A stretch of DNA of 64,000 nucleotides from GWB1-37-8 sp964603935 (GTDB taxonomy: Bacteria; Patescibacteriota; Microgenomatia; Levybacterales; UBA12049), in the NCBI GenBank assembly GCA_964603935.1, contig CAZRWL010000001.1:24861-88860 (forward strand), written 5' to 3'. Positions 52,322-60,905 of the stretch are shown here, in pieces. Position 1 is the first letter of the stretch, and every line of letters begins with the position of its first letter. Both the position numbers and the translations under genes were made by a program. The notes under the pieces are model-generated. The model worked only from the letters and a program-made list of their open reading frames with translations, was not told where the DNA came from and did no database searches.

Positions 52322-55084
52322 ATGATTTACACAATTAGAGTTGTATCAGACAATAATGTCTATCAAAAATCTCCAAAAATTGTAACTGCAAAAATCTACA
52401 GAATAGAAGGAATAAGAGAAAATCAAGCGAAAATTTTAGCGGAAAAATTATTTTGCGAAAAAATAAATCAGAAATATTCGCTTAACAAATCTATTTTAAA
52501 AAACGTTTCTTTTATTGCAGAGGTTGCTTACAAGCCCGGCGTTATGAATCCGGAAGTTGCCTCAATCATCAAAGCAGCAAAAGATTTAGGAATCAATGTC
52601 AAAGCAGCTGACTCAAGCACCGAATATGGATTTACGCAAAACATCAAAAAGGAAAAGATTGAAGAAGTTGTCAGAAAATTAAATTTATTCAATCCAACCG
52701 TTGAATACCTGGTTAAAATTCAACCCAAAACACTTATTATCAAAGGGGTATCTGGAAAAACTACCACAGTTCCAATACGAAAAATGGATAATACTGAGCT
52801 TGCCGAAGTATCCAAAGATAAATTATTCTTAAATCTTGAGGAGATAAAAATAATCCAAAAATATTTTTTCAACTTAAGAAGAGATCCCAAAGATATTGAA
52901 TTGGAAACTCTGGCGCAAACCTGGAGCGAACACTGCGCGCATAAAACATTTAAAGCGCGGCTTTTAGTTGATGGAAAAGTGAAAAAACCGTTGATTGAAA
53001 GACTAAAGAACGAAGCTTTAAAACATAAGGAAAATATTTTATCCGCATTTGTTGACAATTCCGGAGTGATGGATTTTTATGACGGCTTTGCCATCTGCGG
53101 CAAAGTGGAAACTCACAATAGTCCTTCCGCGATCGAACCCTACGGAGGCGCTGCAACCGGATCAGGCGGAGTTTTCAGAGATATTGAAGGAACTGCCAGA
53201 GGAGCAAAAACTATCGCTTCAACTGACATCTTCTGTTTTGCCAACCCCGACATGAATCTCTCAAAATTACCTGCTGGATGTCTGCCTCCAAAATATCTTT
53301 TGCAAAGAGTTGTTAAGGGAGTCAAAGACTACGGTAATAGAATGGGCATTCCGACCAATAACGGTTCTGTGCATTTCCATGATGATTTTCGCGCCAAACC
53401 AACAATCATAGTTGGAGCTTACGGAATACTTCCCAAAAAAAATTCTCAAAAAGGAAAAGTGAATATTGGAGACATTGTTGTTGCAGTCGGAGGAAAAACA
53501 GGCAGAGACGGAATACACGGAGCAACATTCTCCAGCGCCGAAATGACCGATAAGACTCTTAATATTCATTCAAGCGCTGTTCAGATAGGCAATGCTATTG
53601 AAGAAAAAAGCATGTTCGATGCTCTGGATGAAGCAAGAAATAAAAATTTGATTAAAGCAATTCAGGATTGCGGCGCAGGAGGGTTTTCCTCCGCAATCGG
53701 CGAAATTGGAGAAAAAACAGGGGTAAGAGTTTATCTGGAAAAAGCACCCCTTAAGTATCAAGGGCTGTCTCCCTGGGAGATTTGGGTTTCCGAATCCCAG
53801 GAAAGAATGATCGCAGCAGTAACAAAAGAGGATTTAAAAGAATTTCTGGAAATATGCAAAAAATACAATACCGAAAGTGCAATTTTAGGCTATTTTGACG
53901 GAAGCAAAAAATTAAAAGTATATTTCAAAAAAGAATTAATTTGTAATCTCGATATGAAATTCTTGCACCACGGCCTTCCCCAGCGAACAATGACAGCCGT
54001 CAATCCTAAAACCCCCAATCTCCCTAATACTCCAAATCTCCCCAATCCCCCTAAAACCCCTGCGGAGTGGATCACAATTCTTAAAAAAGTTCTCTCCTCT
54101 CCCAACATCTGCTCCAAAGAGCCAATCGTCAGACTTTACGATCACACAGTGCAGGGAACAAATGTCCTGCAACCCTTTAGCGGAGAAAAATTAGACGGGC
54201 CAAATGATGCGACTATCTTAAGGCCAATTCTCAACAAGCCTTACGGAATGGTTTTGTCTCATGGTTTAAATCCAATATTCAACAGGATTGATCCTTATTG
54301 GGGAAGCATATGGGCGGGAACCGAAGCAATTTCCAATTATGCTGCGGTTGGCGGAGATTATAGAGATGCTTCTTTAATCAACAATTATATTTGGCCGTTT
54401 CCCGACGAAGAATCTTTGTGGTCTTTGGACAAATCTGTAGATGCGGTTGTTGACTTCATGAAGATTTTAAAAATTCCGGTAATTTCCGGCAAAGACAGCC
54501 TGTCCTCAACTTACAAATCGAAAGACGGCGCAGTTATCAAAATCCCGCCGGTTCTTTGCATGTCTGTCTTTGGCAAAATTCCGGATGTCTCCAAGACGTG
54601 CTCTTCGGATATTAAAAAGGTCGGATCAACTTTGGTTTTGGTTGGAAAAATGGACGAAGTTAACAGCGTACCCCATGTTGATTTAAAACTTCTGCCTAAA
54701 ACCTTAAACGCTGTCCATAAGGGAATTATTAATAATAAAATATTGTCCTGCCATGACGTAAGCGAAGGAGGATTGATAACGTCAATTTTTGAAATGTGCG
54801 TTGGTGGAAATATCGGAGCTTATATTAATGTCATCCCGAATTCAGTTCGGGATCTGCGTCCTGATTCTATTCTCCTTAACGAAACCGCCGGCTGCTTTAT
54901 TGTAGAATTGGAAAACGAAATTGTTGCAAAAAAAATATTTAAAAACATTCCTTATTTAATCATCGGTAAAACTCAAAAAGAAAAAATAATTAGTGTTTCA
55001 AGGAGTAAGAAAAAGCTTTTTCAAGCAAACTTAGAAGATTTAAAAAAATCCTGGCAAAAACCAATGAAAAAAATATTTAATTAG
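52322..55084 (+). CDS. purL: FGAM synthetase, PurS-PurL fusion
   Basis: 920 residues. Glutaminase-dependent synthesis of FGAM. The N-terminal ~150 residues are PurS-like (VAYKPGVMNPEVASIIKAAK), followed by small-type PurL: TWSEHCAHKTFKA, VETHNSPSAIEPYGGAATGS, DCGAGGFSSAIGEIGEKTG, SGKDSLSS and CHDVSEGGLITSIFEM. Two odd stretches: a Pro/Asn-rich linker near residues 562-580 from 9-nt repeats, and a hairpin element near residues 838-845 (VIPNSVRDL). PurQ follows after 1 nt and supplies ammonia. Confidence 0.93.
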   Translation: MIYTIRVVSDNNVYQKSPKIVTAKIYRIEGIRENQAKILAEKLFCEKINQKYSLNKSILKNVSFIAEVAYKPGVMNPEVASIIKAAKDLGINVKAADSSTEYGFTQNIKKEKIEEVVRKLNLFNPTVEYLVKIQPKTLIIKGVSGKTTTVPIRKMDNTELAEVSKDKLFLNLEEIKIIQKYFFNLRRDPKDIELETLAQTWSEHCAHKTFKARLLVDGKVKKPLIERLKNEALKHKENILSAFVDNSGVMDFYDGFAICGKVETHNSPSAIEPYGGAATGSGGVFRDIEGTARGAKTIASTDIFCFANPDMNLSKLPAGCLPPKYLLQRVVKGVKDYGNRMGIPTNNGSVHFHDDFRAKPTIIVGAYGILPKKNSQKGKVNIGDIVVAVGGKTGRDGIHGATFSSAEMTDKTLNIHSSAVQIGNAIEEKSMFDALDEARNKNLIKAIQDCGAGGFSSAIGEIGEKTGVRVYLEKAPLKYQGLSPWEIWVSESQERMIAAVTKEDLKEFLEICKKYNTESAILGYFDGSKKLKVYFKKELICNLDMKFLHHGLPQRTMTAVNPKTPNLPNTPNLPNPPKTPAEWITILKKVLSSPNICSKEPIVRLYDHTVQGTNVLQPFSGEKLDGPNDATILRPILNKPYGMVLSHGLNPIFNRIDPYWGSIWAGTEAISNYAAVGGDYRDASLINNYIWPFPDEESLWSLDKSVDAVVDFMKILKIPVISGKDSLSSTYKSKDGAVIKIPPVLCMSVFGKIPDVSKTCSSDIKKVGSTLVLVGKMDEVNSVPHVDLKLLPKTLNAVHKGIINNKILSCHDVSEGGLITSIFEMCVGGNIGAYINVIPNSVRDLRPDSILLNETAGCFIVELENEIVAKKIFKNIPYLIIGKTQKEKIISVSRSKKKLFQANLEDLKKSWQKPMKKIFN
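54005..54061 (+). repeat. 9-nt repeats encoding a Pro-Asn/Lys linker in purL
   Basis: Six 9-nt units of the type CCN-AAN-NCN encode PKT/PNL/PNT-like triplets. In frame and of period 9, unlike the 7-nt tracts. Confidence 0.7.
54833..54853 (+). repeat. Hairpin element in purL (ATnCnGAA family)
   Basis: ATCCCGAA and TTCGGGAT form a perfect 8-bp stem with a 5-nt loop, inserted in frame in purL. Confidence 0.7.
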
Positions 55085-55085
55085 T

Positions 55086-55955
55086 ATGAAACCTAAAGTT
55101 TTAGTTTTGAAAACCGATGGCATAAATTGCGACGAAGAAACATCTTTTGCCTTTAATCTCGCAGGCGGAGACGCAAAAATAGTTCACGTTAATGATTTAA
55201 GAAATAAGAAAGATAATCTTAGCAATTATCAAATCCTAGCCATTCCGGGAGGATTTTCCCATGGGGATGATGTTGTCTCAGGAAAAATTTTAGCAATCGA
55301 GCTTGCCTCATTTTTTTCAGAAGAATTGAAAAAATTTATTTCCAGAAAAGGTACTTTAATTATTGGAATTTGCAACGGGTTCCAAGTCTTGGTTAGAACA
55401 GGACTTTTACCTTTTGGAAAATTAGGAAAAATGAGTGCAACTCTAACCAACAATGACTCGGGACACTTTGAATGTCGATGGGTCAATTTAAAAATTGAAA
55501 CAAAATCAAAATGCGTATTTCTGAACAATTTAACAATGAAACAATTTAACAATATCGTCTCCTATCAAGTTGCCCACGGAGAAGGAAAATTTTTTACAGA
55601 CCCGCAAACCTTAAGAGAAATCGAAAAACAAAAATTAGTCGTCTTTAGATACGCTGATGGAAACGGCAAACCCACGCAAAAATATCCGGACAATCCAAAT
55701 GGCGCTTTAAACGCCATTGCCGGAATTACTGATCCGACCGGACGGATTTTGGGTCTCATGCCCCACCCGGAAAGATTTGTCAGAGTCGAACAACACCCCA
55801 ACTGGAGAAGAATGAAAATCAATAACCCTTTTACCCGCCGACTCGGCCTTCGTAGCCACTTCGGCGAAGGAGGCAGCCTTAGCGAAGGAGGGCAAGGCCT
55901 CCCTATTTTTGAAAATATAATTAAATATATAGAGAACCTGGAGGGAGGTGAATAA
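55086..55955 (+). CDS. purQ: FGAM synthetase glutaminase subunit
   Basis: 289 residues. Class I glutamine amidotransferase: AIPGGFSHGDDVVSGKI, IGICNGFQVLV (nucleophilic Cys) and GLMPHPERFV (His-Glu). Longer than typical PurQ (~225-270). Two parts look inserted: residues ~146-156 from a repeated ACAATTTAACAAT word (55523-55554), and residues ~258-275 (RSHFGEGGSLSEGGQG) from GC-rich repeats at 55842-55905. Stop is followed by a strong ribosome binding site for the next gene. Confidence 0.93.
   Translation: MKPKVLVLKTDGINCDEETSFAFNLAGGDAKIVHVNDLRNKKDNLSNYQILAIPGGFSHGDDVVSGKILAIELASFFSEELKKFISRKGTLIIGICNGFQVLVRTGLLPFGKLGKMSATLTNNDSGHFECRWVNLKIETKSKCVFLNNLTMKQFNNIVSYQVAHGEGKFFTDPQTLREIEKQKLVVFRYADGNGKPTQKYPDNPNGALNAIAGITDPTGRILGLMPHPERFVRVEQHPNWRRMKINNPFTRRLGLRSHFGEGGSLSEGGQGLPIFENIIKYIENLEGGE
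55842..55905 (+). repeat. GC-rich repeat insertion near the purQ 3' end
   Basis: The word CTTCGGCGAAGGAGG is followed by a variant copy, CCTTAGCGAAGGAGGG; the interior resembles the insert in the DUF2298 gene (tagctttagcgaaggttggag). It adds a Gly/Ser-rich segment in frame. Confidence 0.6.
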
Positions 55956-55957
55956 TA

Positions 55958-56155
55958 ATGTCAGAACAACAACCAAACCCAAATAAAAGGCCATTACCCG
56001 TAATGGACGCAAAACCTTTAGATCAATCAGAACCAAAATCATTCAGTGGAATTGCTATAGGTGAAGTATTTATGTTTCCAAGACTAGAATTAACCCCCGA
56101 GCAAAAAGAAGGTTTACGAGAAGCAATAAGAAATATAATTCAACACCGATCATAA
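55958..56155 (+). CDS. Small protein of unknown function in the purine operon
   Basis: 65 residues: a Pro/Lys-rich first half and a C-terminal amphipathic helix (LTPEQKEGLREAIRNIIQHR). Not recognised. The ribosome binding site GGGAGGTGA 6 nt before the ATG is one of the strongest in the window and supports translation. It is followed after 3 nt by a P-loop kinase gene; the two may work together. Confidence 0.65.
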   Translation: MSEQQPNPNKRPLPVMDAKPLDQSEPKSFSGIAIGEVFMFPRLELTPEQKEGLREAIRNIIQHRS

Positions 56156-56158
56156 AGT

Positions 56159-56725
56159 ATGGGCGGACTGGAGCAAGAACCAAAAATAAAAAAATTTGCC
56201 TTTGTAGGGACTAGCTGTACTGGGAAAACGTCTCTAATAGAGCATTTCAAAAATACTTATTCAGGAAACCAAAGTGTAGTATTTATACCCGAAGCAGCTA
56301 GAATATTTTTTACACAAAATCCCCAAATCGCAGATAGATTCTCAGTTACTGTCCAAGGTGCGGTACAAGCTTTAACATTAAAAAATGAACAAGAAGCTCA
56401 TCAGTCTGGAGTAAAGATTATCTTATGTGATAGAGCGGTAATCGATGCTATTGTTTACGTAAGTTCGCAGGGCGATACCAAAGGAGCAAGTGAACTACTA
56501 AAAAAAGTAGAGTTCTGGTTGCCTACATATAGTAAATTTTTTTTATTGGATCCTGCTGATATTCCTTATGAAACAGACGACATCAGGCAAGAAACACCTG
56601 AAACTAGACAAAAACTTCATGATGCATTTTTGAATTTTTTCGAAGAGACCGGCATTCCTTACGAATTACTTAGCGGAACAATAGAAGAAAGAATTAGAAA
56701 AGTAAAAAGAATACTAGAAAACTGA
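56159..56725 (+). CDS. P-loop NTPase, NadR/AAA_28-like kinase
   Basis: 188 residues. Walker A GTSCTGKTSL (residues ~17-26), VFIPEAARIFF, an Asp-Arg motif LCDRAVIDAIVY, and a lid ETDDIRQETPETRQ. The fold resembles the kinase domain of NadR and related nucleoside/nucleotide kinases. Position between purQ and purM suggests a nucleotide-related substrate, which is inference. Confidence 0.75.
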   Translation: MGGLEQEPKIKKFAFVGTSCTGKTSLIEHFKNTYSGNQSVVFIPEAARIFFTQNPQIADRFSVTVQGAVQALTLKNEQEAHQSGVKIILCDRAVIDAIVYVSSQGDTKGASELLKKVEFWLPTYSKFFLLDPADIPYETDDIRQETPETRQKLHDAFLNFFEETGIPYELLSGTIEERIRKVKRILEN

Positions 56726-56801
56726 TTTTTTATTCCTCTGCTTCATAATATTTCGTATTTACATCTGCCTTATTCTATCAATCCAAAATTATATCTTATG
56801 C

Positions 56802-56807
56802 TATAAT
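56802..56807 (+). promoter_or_regulatory. -10 element of purM
   Basis: TATAAT 15 nt before the purM ATG, in a 97-nt gap that separates purM from the preceding operon; a short leader is expected. Confidence 0.5.
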
Positions 56808-56822
56808 CCCATTATCTTACTG

Positions 56823-57932
56823 ATGAAAAAGCAAAAAGCGATTACCTATACTCAATCCGGAGTAAATTATCAGGATTTGGATCCTGCGAAAAAAATGGCG
56901 CAGGATGCTGCAAAACAAACTTCAATAAATCTTAGAAAACACGGATTTAAAGAAATAACTGACTCAAGAGGGGAATCTGCTTTTGTGTGGTCCCAGGGAA
57001 ATATTTTAATGGCTTCTGTAATTGAGGGACTTGGAACTAAAAATCTTGTCGCGGATATCACATCTCAAATAACAAACAAGACCTATTACGACATTATCGG
57101 ACATGACACTGTTGCAACAATAATAAATGACCTGATAAGCGTTGGAGCAAGACCTTTGATTATCAACGCATATTGGGCAGTAGGTCAGAGCGATTGGTTT
57201 AAAAATAAAAAAAGAACAAAAGATTTAATCAGGGGATGGAAAAGCGCATGTGACTTGGCAGGGGCAGCCTGGGGCGGGGGAGAAACCCCAACTTTAAAAG
57301 GAATAATCAATGAAGAGTCTATGGATTTAGGAGGATCTGCAGTCGGGATAATTTCTCCTGCAAGAAATTTAATTACTGATAAAAAATTAAAAGCAGGGGA
57401 CAGAATTATTTTATTAAAATCTAATGGCATAAATGCCAATGGCTTATCATTAGCAAGAGAAGTTGCCAAAAAACTTCCTAAAGGATACGCAACAAAATTA
57501 TCTAATGGGAAAATATATGGAGAAGCATTATTAACAAAAACAAATATCTACGCAAAATTAATCGAAGATTTATTGAAAAACAAAATTGACATTCATTATA
57601 TTTCCAATATCACGGGTCATGGTTTGCGGAAAATAATGCGCGCCAGACAAAATTTTACTTATATCATTGAAAAAATATTTAACCCTCAGGAGATATTTTT
57701 ATTTATTCAAAAACACGCCAACTTATCAGATGAAGAAATGTACCAAACTTTTAATATGGGTCAGGATTACGCTTTATTTATTCCCGAAAAAGATGCAGAA
57801 AAAACGCAGAAAATTATTATTAAAAATAAATTCCAAAGTCTTGATGCGGGGAATATAAAAAAAGGGGCAAGACAAACAATAATTAAACCAAAAAATATTA
57901 TCTTCAAAGGCGAAACTCTCAATCTACGATAG
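56823..57932 (+). CDS. purM: AIR synthetase (phosphoribosylformylglycinamidine cyclo-ligase)
   Basis: 369 residues. Converts FGAM to AIR. Motifs: YTQSGVNYQDLDPAKKM (N-terminal), IEGLGTKN, GHDTVATIINDLISVGARPL, WGGGETPTL, DRIILLKSNGINANGLSLAR, HYISNITGHGLRKIMRA and FNMGQDYALFIP. The usual 'GxGTKxxxA' is present as GLGTKNLVA. It ends the plus-strand purine run and is convergent with guaA. Confidence 0.92.
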   Translation: MKKQKAITYTQSGVNYQDLDPAKKMAQDAAKQTSINLRKHGFKEITDSRGESAFVWSQGNILMASVIEGLGTKNLVADITSQITNKTYYDIIGHDTVATIINDLISVGARPLIINAYWAVGQSDWFKNKKRTKDLIRGWKSACDLAGAAWGGGETPTLKGIINEESMDLGGSAVGIISPARNLITDKKLKAGDRIILLKSNGINANGLSLAREVAKKLPKGYATKLSNGKIYGEALLTKTNIYAKLIEDLLKNKIDIHYISNITGHGLRKIMRARQNFTYIIEKIFNPQEIFLFIQKHANLSDEEMYQTFNMGQDYALFIPEKDAEKTQKIIIKNKFQSLDAGNIKKGARQTIIKPKNIIFKGETLNLR

Positions 57933-57949
57933 CATTCATTACTTATGTC

Positions 57950-58033
57950 ATGCTGAATTTACTCGCCTCGCTGGCGAAGCGGGTTTCAGCATCTACTTTT
58001 CCAGGAAACGAGATGCCGAAACAAGTTCGGCAT
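57950..58033. repeat. Two hairpin elements between purM and guaA
   Basis: ATGCTGAA (57950-57957) pairs with TTCAGCAT (57985-57992) around a CTCGCC...GAAGCG element; ATGCCGAA (58013-58020) pairs with TTCGGCAT (58026-58033) with a 5-nt loop. Same family as copies in purL, uvrD and guaA. May also end transcription of both convergent genes. Confidence 0.75.
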
Positions 58034-58046
58034 GACAACGGATAGA

Positions 58047-59651
58047 CTACTCCCATTCCATTGTCGCCGGGGGTTTGGTGGTGATGTCGTAGACAACTCT
58101 GGAAACTCCGGGAACCTCATTAACAATTCTTGAGGAAATTTTTTGCAGAATATCATAGGGGAGTCGCGCCCAAGTTGATGTCATAATGTCTTTCGACTCA
58201 ATAATTCTTAATGCAATAACTTCACCAAACTGTCTTCCGTCCCCCTTGACCGCTGTTGAATAAGCGTTGGTCATAACCGGAAAAGACAGAAAAACATTCG
58301 GCAGAGCTCCCGCTTTTTCAAGCTCAAATAAAACTATCTCATCTGCTTTTTTCTCCATTACCAATCTTTCTTTAGTAACTTCTCCTCTAATTCGAACTGC
58401 ATATCCTGGCCCGGGAAAAGGCTGTTTGTTAACAAATTCTTCCGGCAATCCTAACTTCCTTCCGATTTCTCTAACTTCATCTTTATAAAAATTTCTTACC
58501 GGTTCCAAAAGTTTTAATTTCATTTTTTTAGGAAGACCTCCAACATTATGATGGCTTTTGATTTTGGCTGCATACTTGGTGCCCTGACTTTCAATCACAT
58601 CCGAATAAATCGTGCCCTGCAACAAAAACTTAACAGAAATCTTTTTTGCCAATAATTTTTTCATTTCCCGCTCAAAAATTTCGATGTAAAAATTGCCGAT
58701 AATTTTTCTTTTTTGCTCACTATCCGTAATTTTTTGCAGACGCTTTAACATCTCCCCTGCCGCATTAACAACTATAGGTTTAATGCCGATTCGCTTAAAT
58801 ATTTTAACCACATGTTCTTCTGTTCCTTTTCTCATAAGTCCATTATCAACGTAAATAGGAATAAATCTCTTCCCTATTGCTTTGGCAGTCAAAACAGAAG
58901 CAACTGTTGAATCTACCCCTCCGGACACCGCCCCAATCACACAATCTCTTTCCCCAACAATACTCCTAACGTTCTCTGTAATCTTATCCGTGTCATGCTG
59001 AACTGCGCCACCTCCGCTGAGGAAAGTCCTCCTGGAGGATTTCAGCATCTCGTTTTTATTCCGATGTTTAGATCCTGAAATAAATTCAGGATGACAAACG
59101 GAAAGAAAATTTTTGAGTACTTGTAGACCAAACTCCGTGTGTTCTACTTCCGGGTGAAATTGAACCCCGTAAATATTTCTTTTCAAATCCCCGACAAAAG
59201 CAAACGGCACATGCTCTGTTGAACCAAAAACTTCAAAACCTTTTGGAAGACGAATCACTTCGTCCCCATGACTCATCCACACCACAAAACCTTCGGACAA
59301 GTTTTGTGTAATTTTTAATTTTAAATTTTTAATTTTTAATTGGGCAGGGCCATACTCTTTTTTCCCAGGAATTACCTTCCCGCCTTCCAGGTGGGAACAC
59401 AATTGCAGTCCGTAACAAATGCCCAAAATCGGAATTCCTAAAGAAAAAATCTTCCTATCAATAGTTGGAGCATTCTTTTCGTAAACAGAAGATGGTCCTC
59501 CTGACAAAATAATTCCCTTTATAGTCGTGTCATTCTGAACTAGTTTCAGAATCTTCTCCGGGTGAACAATTTTTACAACAATTCCCAACTCCTTAAGTCT
59601 TCTTGCAATCAAGTGCGTTGTTTGAGAGCCAAAGTCGGATATAACAATCAT
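58047..59651 (-). CDS. guaA: GMP synthase
   Basis: 534 residues from the ATG at 59651 (MIVISDFGSQ); a TTG two codons earlier is less likely. XMP to GMP. Glutaminase domain with GGPSSVYE, GICYGLQL (Cys) and HPEVEHTEFG; ATP-pyrophosphatase with GAVSGGVDSTVAS; C-terminal dimerisation domain ending KPPATMEWE. Between the two catalytic domains lies an abnormal linker (HPEFISGSKHRNKNEMLKSS...) encoded by two hairpin elements; another stretch (LKIKNLKLKI) is a 7-nt repeat. Confidence 0.95.
   Translation of the reverse strand: MIVISDFGSQTTHLIARRLKELGIVVKIVHPEKILKLVQNDTTIKGIILSGGPSSVYEKNAPTIDRKIFSLGIPILGICYGLQLCSHLEGGKVIPGKKEYGPAQLKIKNLKLKITQNLSEGFVVWMSHGDEVIRLPKGFEVFGSTEHVPFAFVGDLKRNIYGVQFHPEVEHTEFGLQVLKNFLSVCHPEFISGSKHRNKNEMLKSSRRTFLSGGGAVQHDTDKITENVRSIVGERDCVIGAVSGGVDSTVASVLTAKAIGKRFIPIYVDNGLMRKGTEEHVVKIFKRIGIKPIVVNAAGEMLKRLQKITDSEQKRKIIGNFYIEIFEREMKKLLAKKISVKFLLQGTIYSDVIESQGTKYAAKIKSHHNVGGLPKKMKLKLLEPVRNFYKDEVREIGRKLGLPEEFVNKQPFPGPGYAVRIRGEVTKERLVMEKKADEIVLFELEKAGALPNVFLSFPVMTNAYSTAVKGDGRQFGEVIALRIIESKDIMTSTWARLPYDILQKISSRIVNEVPGVSRVVYDITTKPPATMEWE
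58995..59092 (-). repeat. Two tandem hairpin elements inserted in guaA
   Basis: ATGCTGAA (58995-59002) pairs with TTCAGCAT (59041-59048) around a CCTCC/GGAGG inner stem; ATCCTGAA (59072-59079) pairs with TTCAGGAT (59085-59092). Together they encode the ~35-residue interdomain insert. Confidence 0.75.
59310..59341 (-). repeat. 7-nt tandem repeat in guaA
   Basis: About four and a half copies of AATTTTT (one variant) in the glutaminase domain. Confidence 0.7.
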
Positions 59652-59661
59652 AAACAATGGG

Positions 59662-59682
59662 ATCCTGAAATAAATTCAGGAT
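59662..59682 (-). repeat. Hairpin element between guaB and guaA
   Basis: ATCCTGAA-ATAAA-TTCAGGAT, perfect 8-bp stem, identical in core to the copy inside guaA at 59072-59092. Confidence 0.8.
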
Positions 59683-59697
59683 GACAACGGGATGAGT

Positions 59698-60849
59698 CTA
59701 TTTATAATTTTCTCCCGGATTGGTAATTAAAACATCATGAGGATGGCTTTCGGTTAAGGATGCCTGAGTTATCTGAATAAACTGCGCTTTTCCCCAAAGT
59801 TCTTTTATACTGCGCGCTCCGACATAACACATTCCGGATCTTATTCCTCCAACTGCCTGATCGACAAGCTCCTGAACAGTGCCCTTTATCGGCACCAGCC
59901 CCTCAACTCCCTCAGCAACCAATACCCTGTCTTTATAATCTTTACCGTGAAATTCTTCTTCGGATTTTATTTTCGCTCCTTTTTCCATTGCCGCCTCCGA
60001 TCCCATGCCGCGATATTCTTTAAAAACATAAAATTCTTTTTTATTCTTGCCGTTAAAGATATTTCTGAATCTATGCGGAACTTCTTTTACATTAAGCTTT
60101 ACTGTTTTTCCGGGCGCTTCCATTGACGCGGCGAAAAATCCTCCCATCATAACAGTTGACGCGCCGGCAGCCAAAGCCTTAACCATGTCTCCTGAATATT
60201 TTATCCCTCCATCAGCAATAACAGGAATTTTTGCTTTATGAGCAGCTTTTGCAGTTTCCATTATTGCCGTAATCTGCGGCACTCCCATCCCGGAAATAAT
60301 TCTGGTTGTGCAAATTGCCCCGGGCCCCATTCCGACTCTTAACCCGTCTGCTCCGGCTGCGATAAGCCCCCTTGCGCCATCTGCAGTCGCAATATTTCCC
60401 GCAATTACTTCAAGAGCCGGATAGGTTTTTTTGATAAATCTTATTGCCGAAATAATTGTTTTTGTGAAACCATGCGCCGAATCAATTACTACCACATCAA
60501 CATGCGCCTTAACCAAAGCTCTTAGCCTTTCCTCATAATTTTTCCCGGCTATTGCAGCCCCAACAAGCAATTTTTTATTTTTAACCGCTTTTACCTCTTC
60601 TGCCTGATCCTCAACTGTTAAATTCCTGTGAATTATTCCGATTCCGCCAAGTTTCGCCAATGCTACTGCCAATTTACTTTCGGTTACAGTATCCATGGGA
60701 GACGAGACGAAAGGAGCATCAAGCCTGATGTTTTTGGTTAATTGCGTGGAAAGATCAATGTCCGCGCGCGTGAAACTGCTATATGAGGGAACAAGTAAAA
60801 TATCGTCAAAAGTTAAGCCAAAATGAGGCAGAAGTTTTGCAGTCTCCAT
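59698..60849 (-). CDS. guaB: IMP dehydrogenase, short form without CBS domains
   Basis: 383 residues against ~490 for standard IMPDH. Oxidises IMP to XMP. Catalytic core present: TFDDILLVPSYS, SSPMDTVTE, VIDSAHG, GADGLRVGMGPGAICTTR (catalytic Cys), IADGGIKYSGD, YRGMGSEAAM (substrate loop). The CBS pair expected after the first ~90 residues is missing: GGIGIIHRNLTVEDQAEEV runs straight into KKLLVGAAI. The region before YRGMGS is longer than usual. Loss of CBS removes the usual allosteric nucleotide control. guaA follows after 46 nt. Confidence 0.93.
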   Translation of the reverse strand: METAKLLPHFGLTFDDILLVPSYSSFTRADIDLSTQLTKNIRLDAPFVSSPMDTVTESKLAVALAKLGGIGIIHRNLTVEDQAEEVKAVKNKKLLVGAAIAGKNYEERLRALVKAHVDVVVIDSAHGFTKTIISAIRFIKKTYPALEVIAGNIATADGARGLIAAGADGLRVGMGPGAICTTRIISGMGVPQITAIMETAKAAHKAKIPVIADGGIKYSGDMVKALAAGASTVMMGGFFAASMEAPGKTVKLNVKEVPHRFRNIFNGKNKKEFYVFKEYRGMGSEAAMEKGAKIKSEEEFHGKDYKDRVLVAEGVEGLVPIKGTVQELVDQAVGGIRSGMCYVGARSIKELWGKAQFIQITQASLTESHPHDVLITNPGENYK

Positions 60850-60905
60850 AATTAACTTTACACCATTGACCTTTTTCTGTCAAGCTCTTGATCTTAATAA
60901 ATCTC

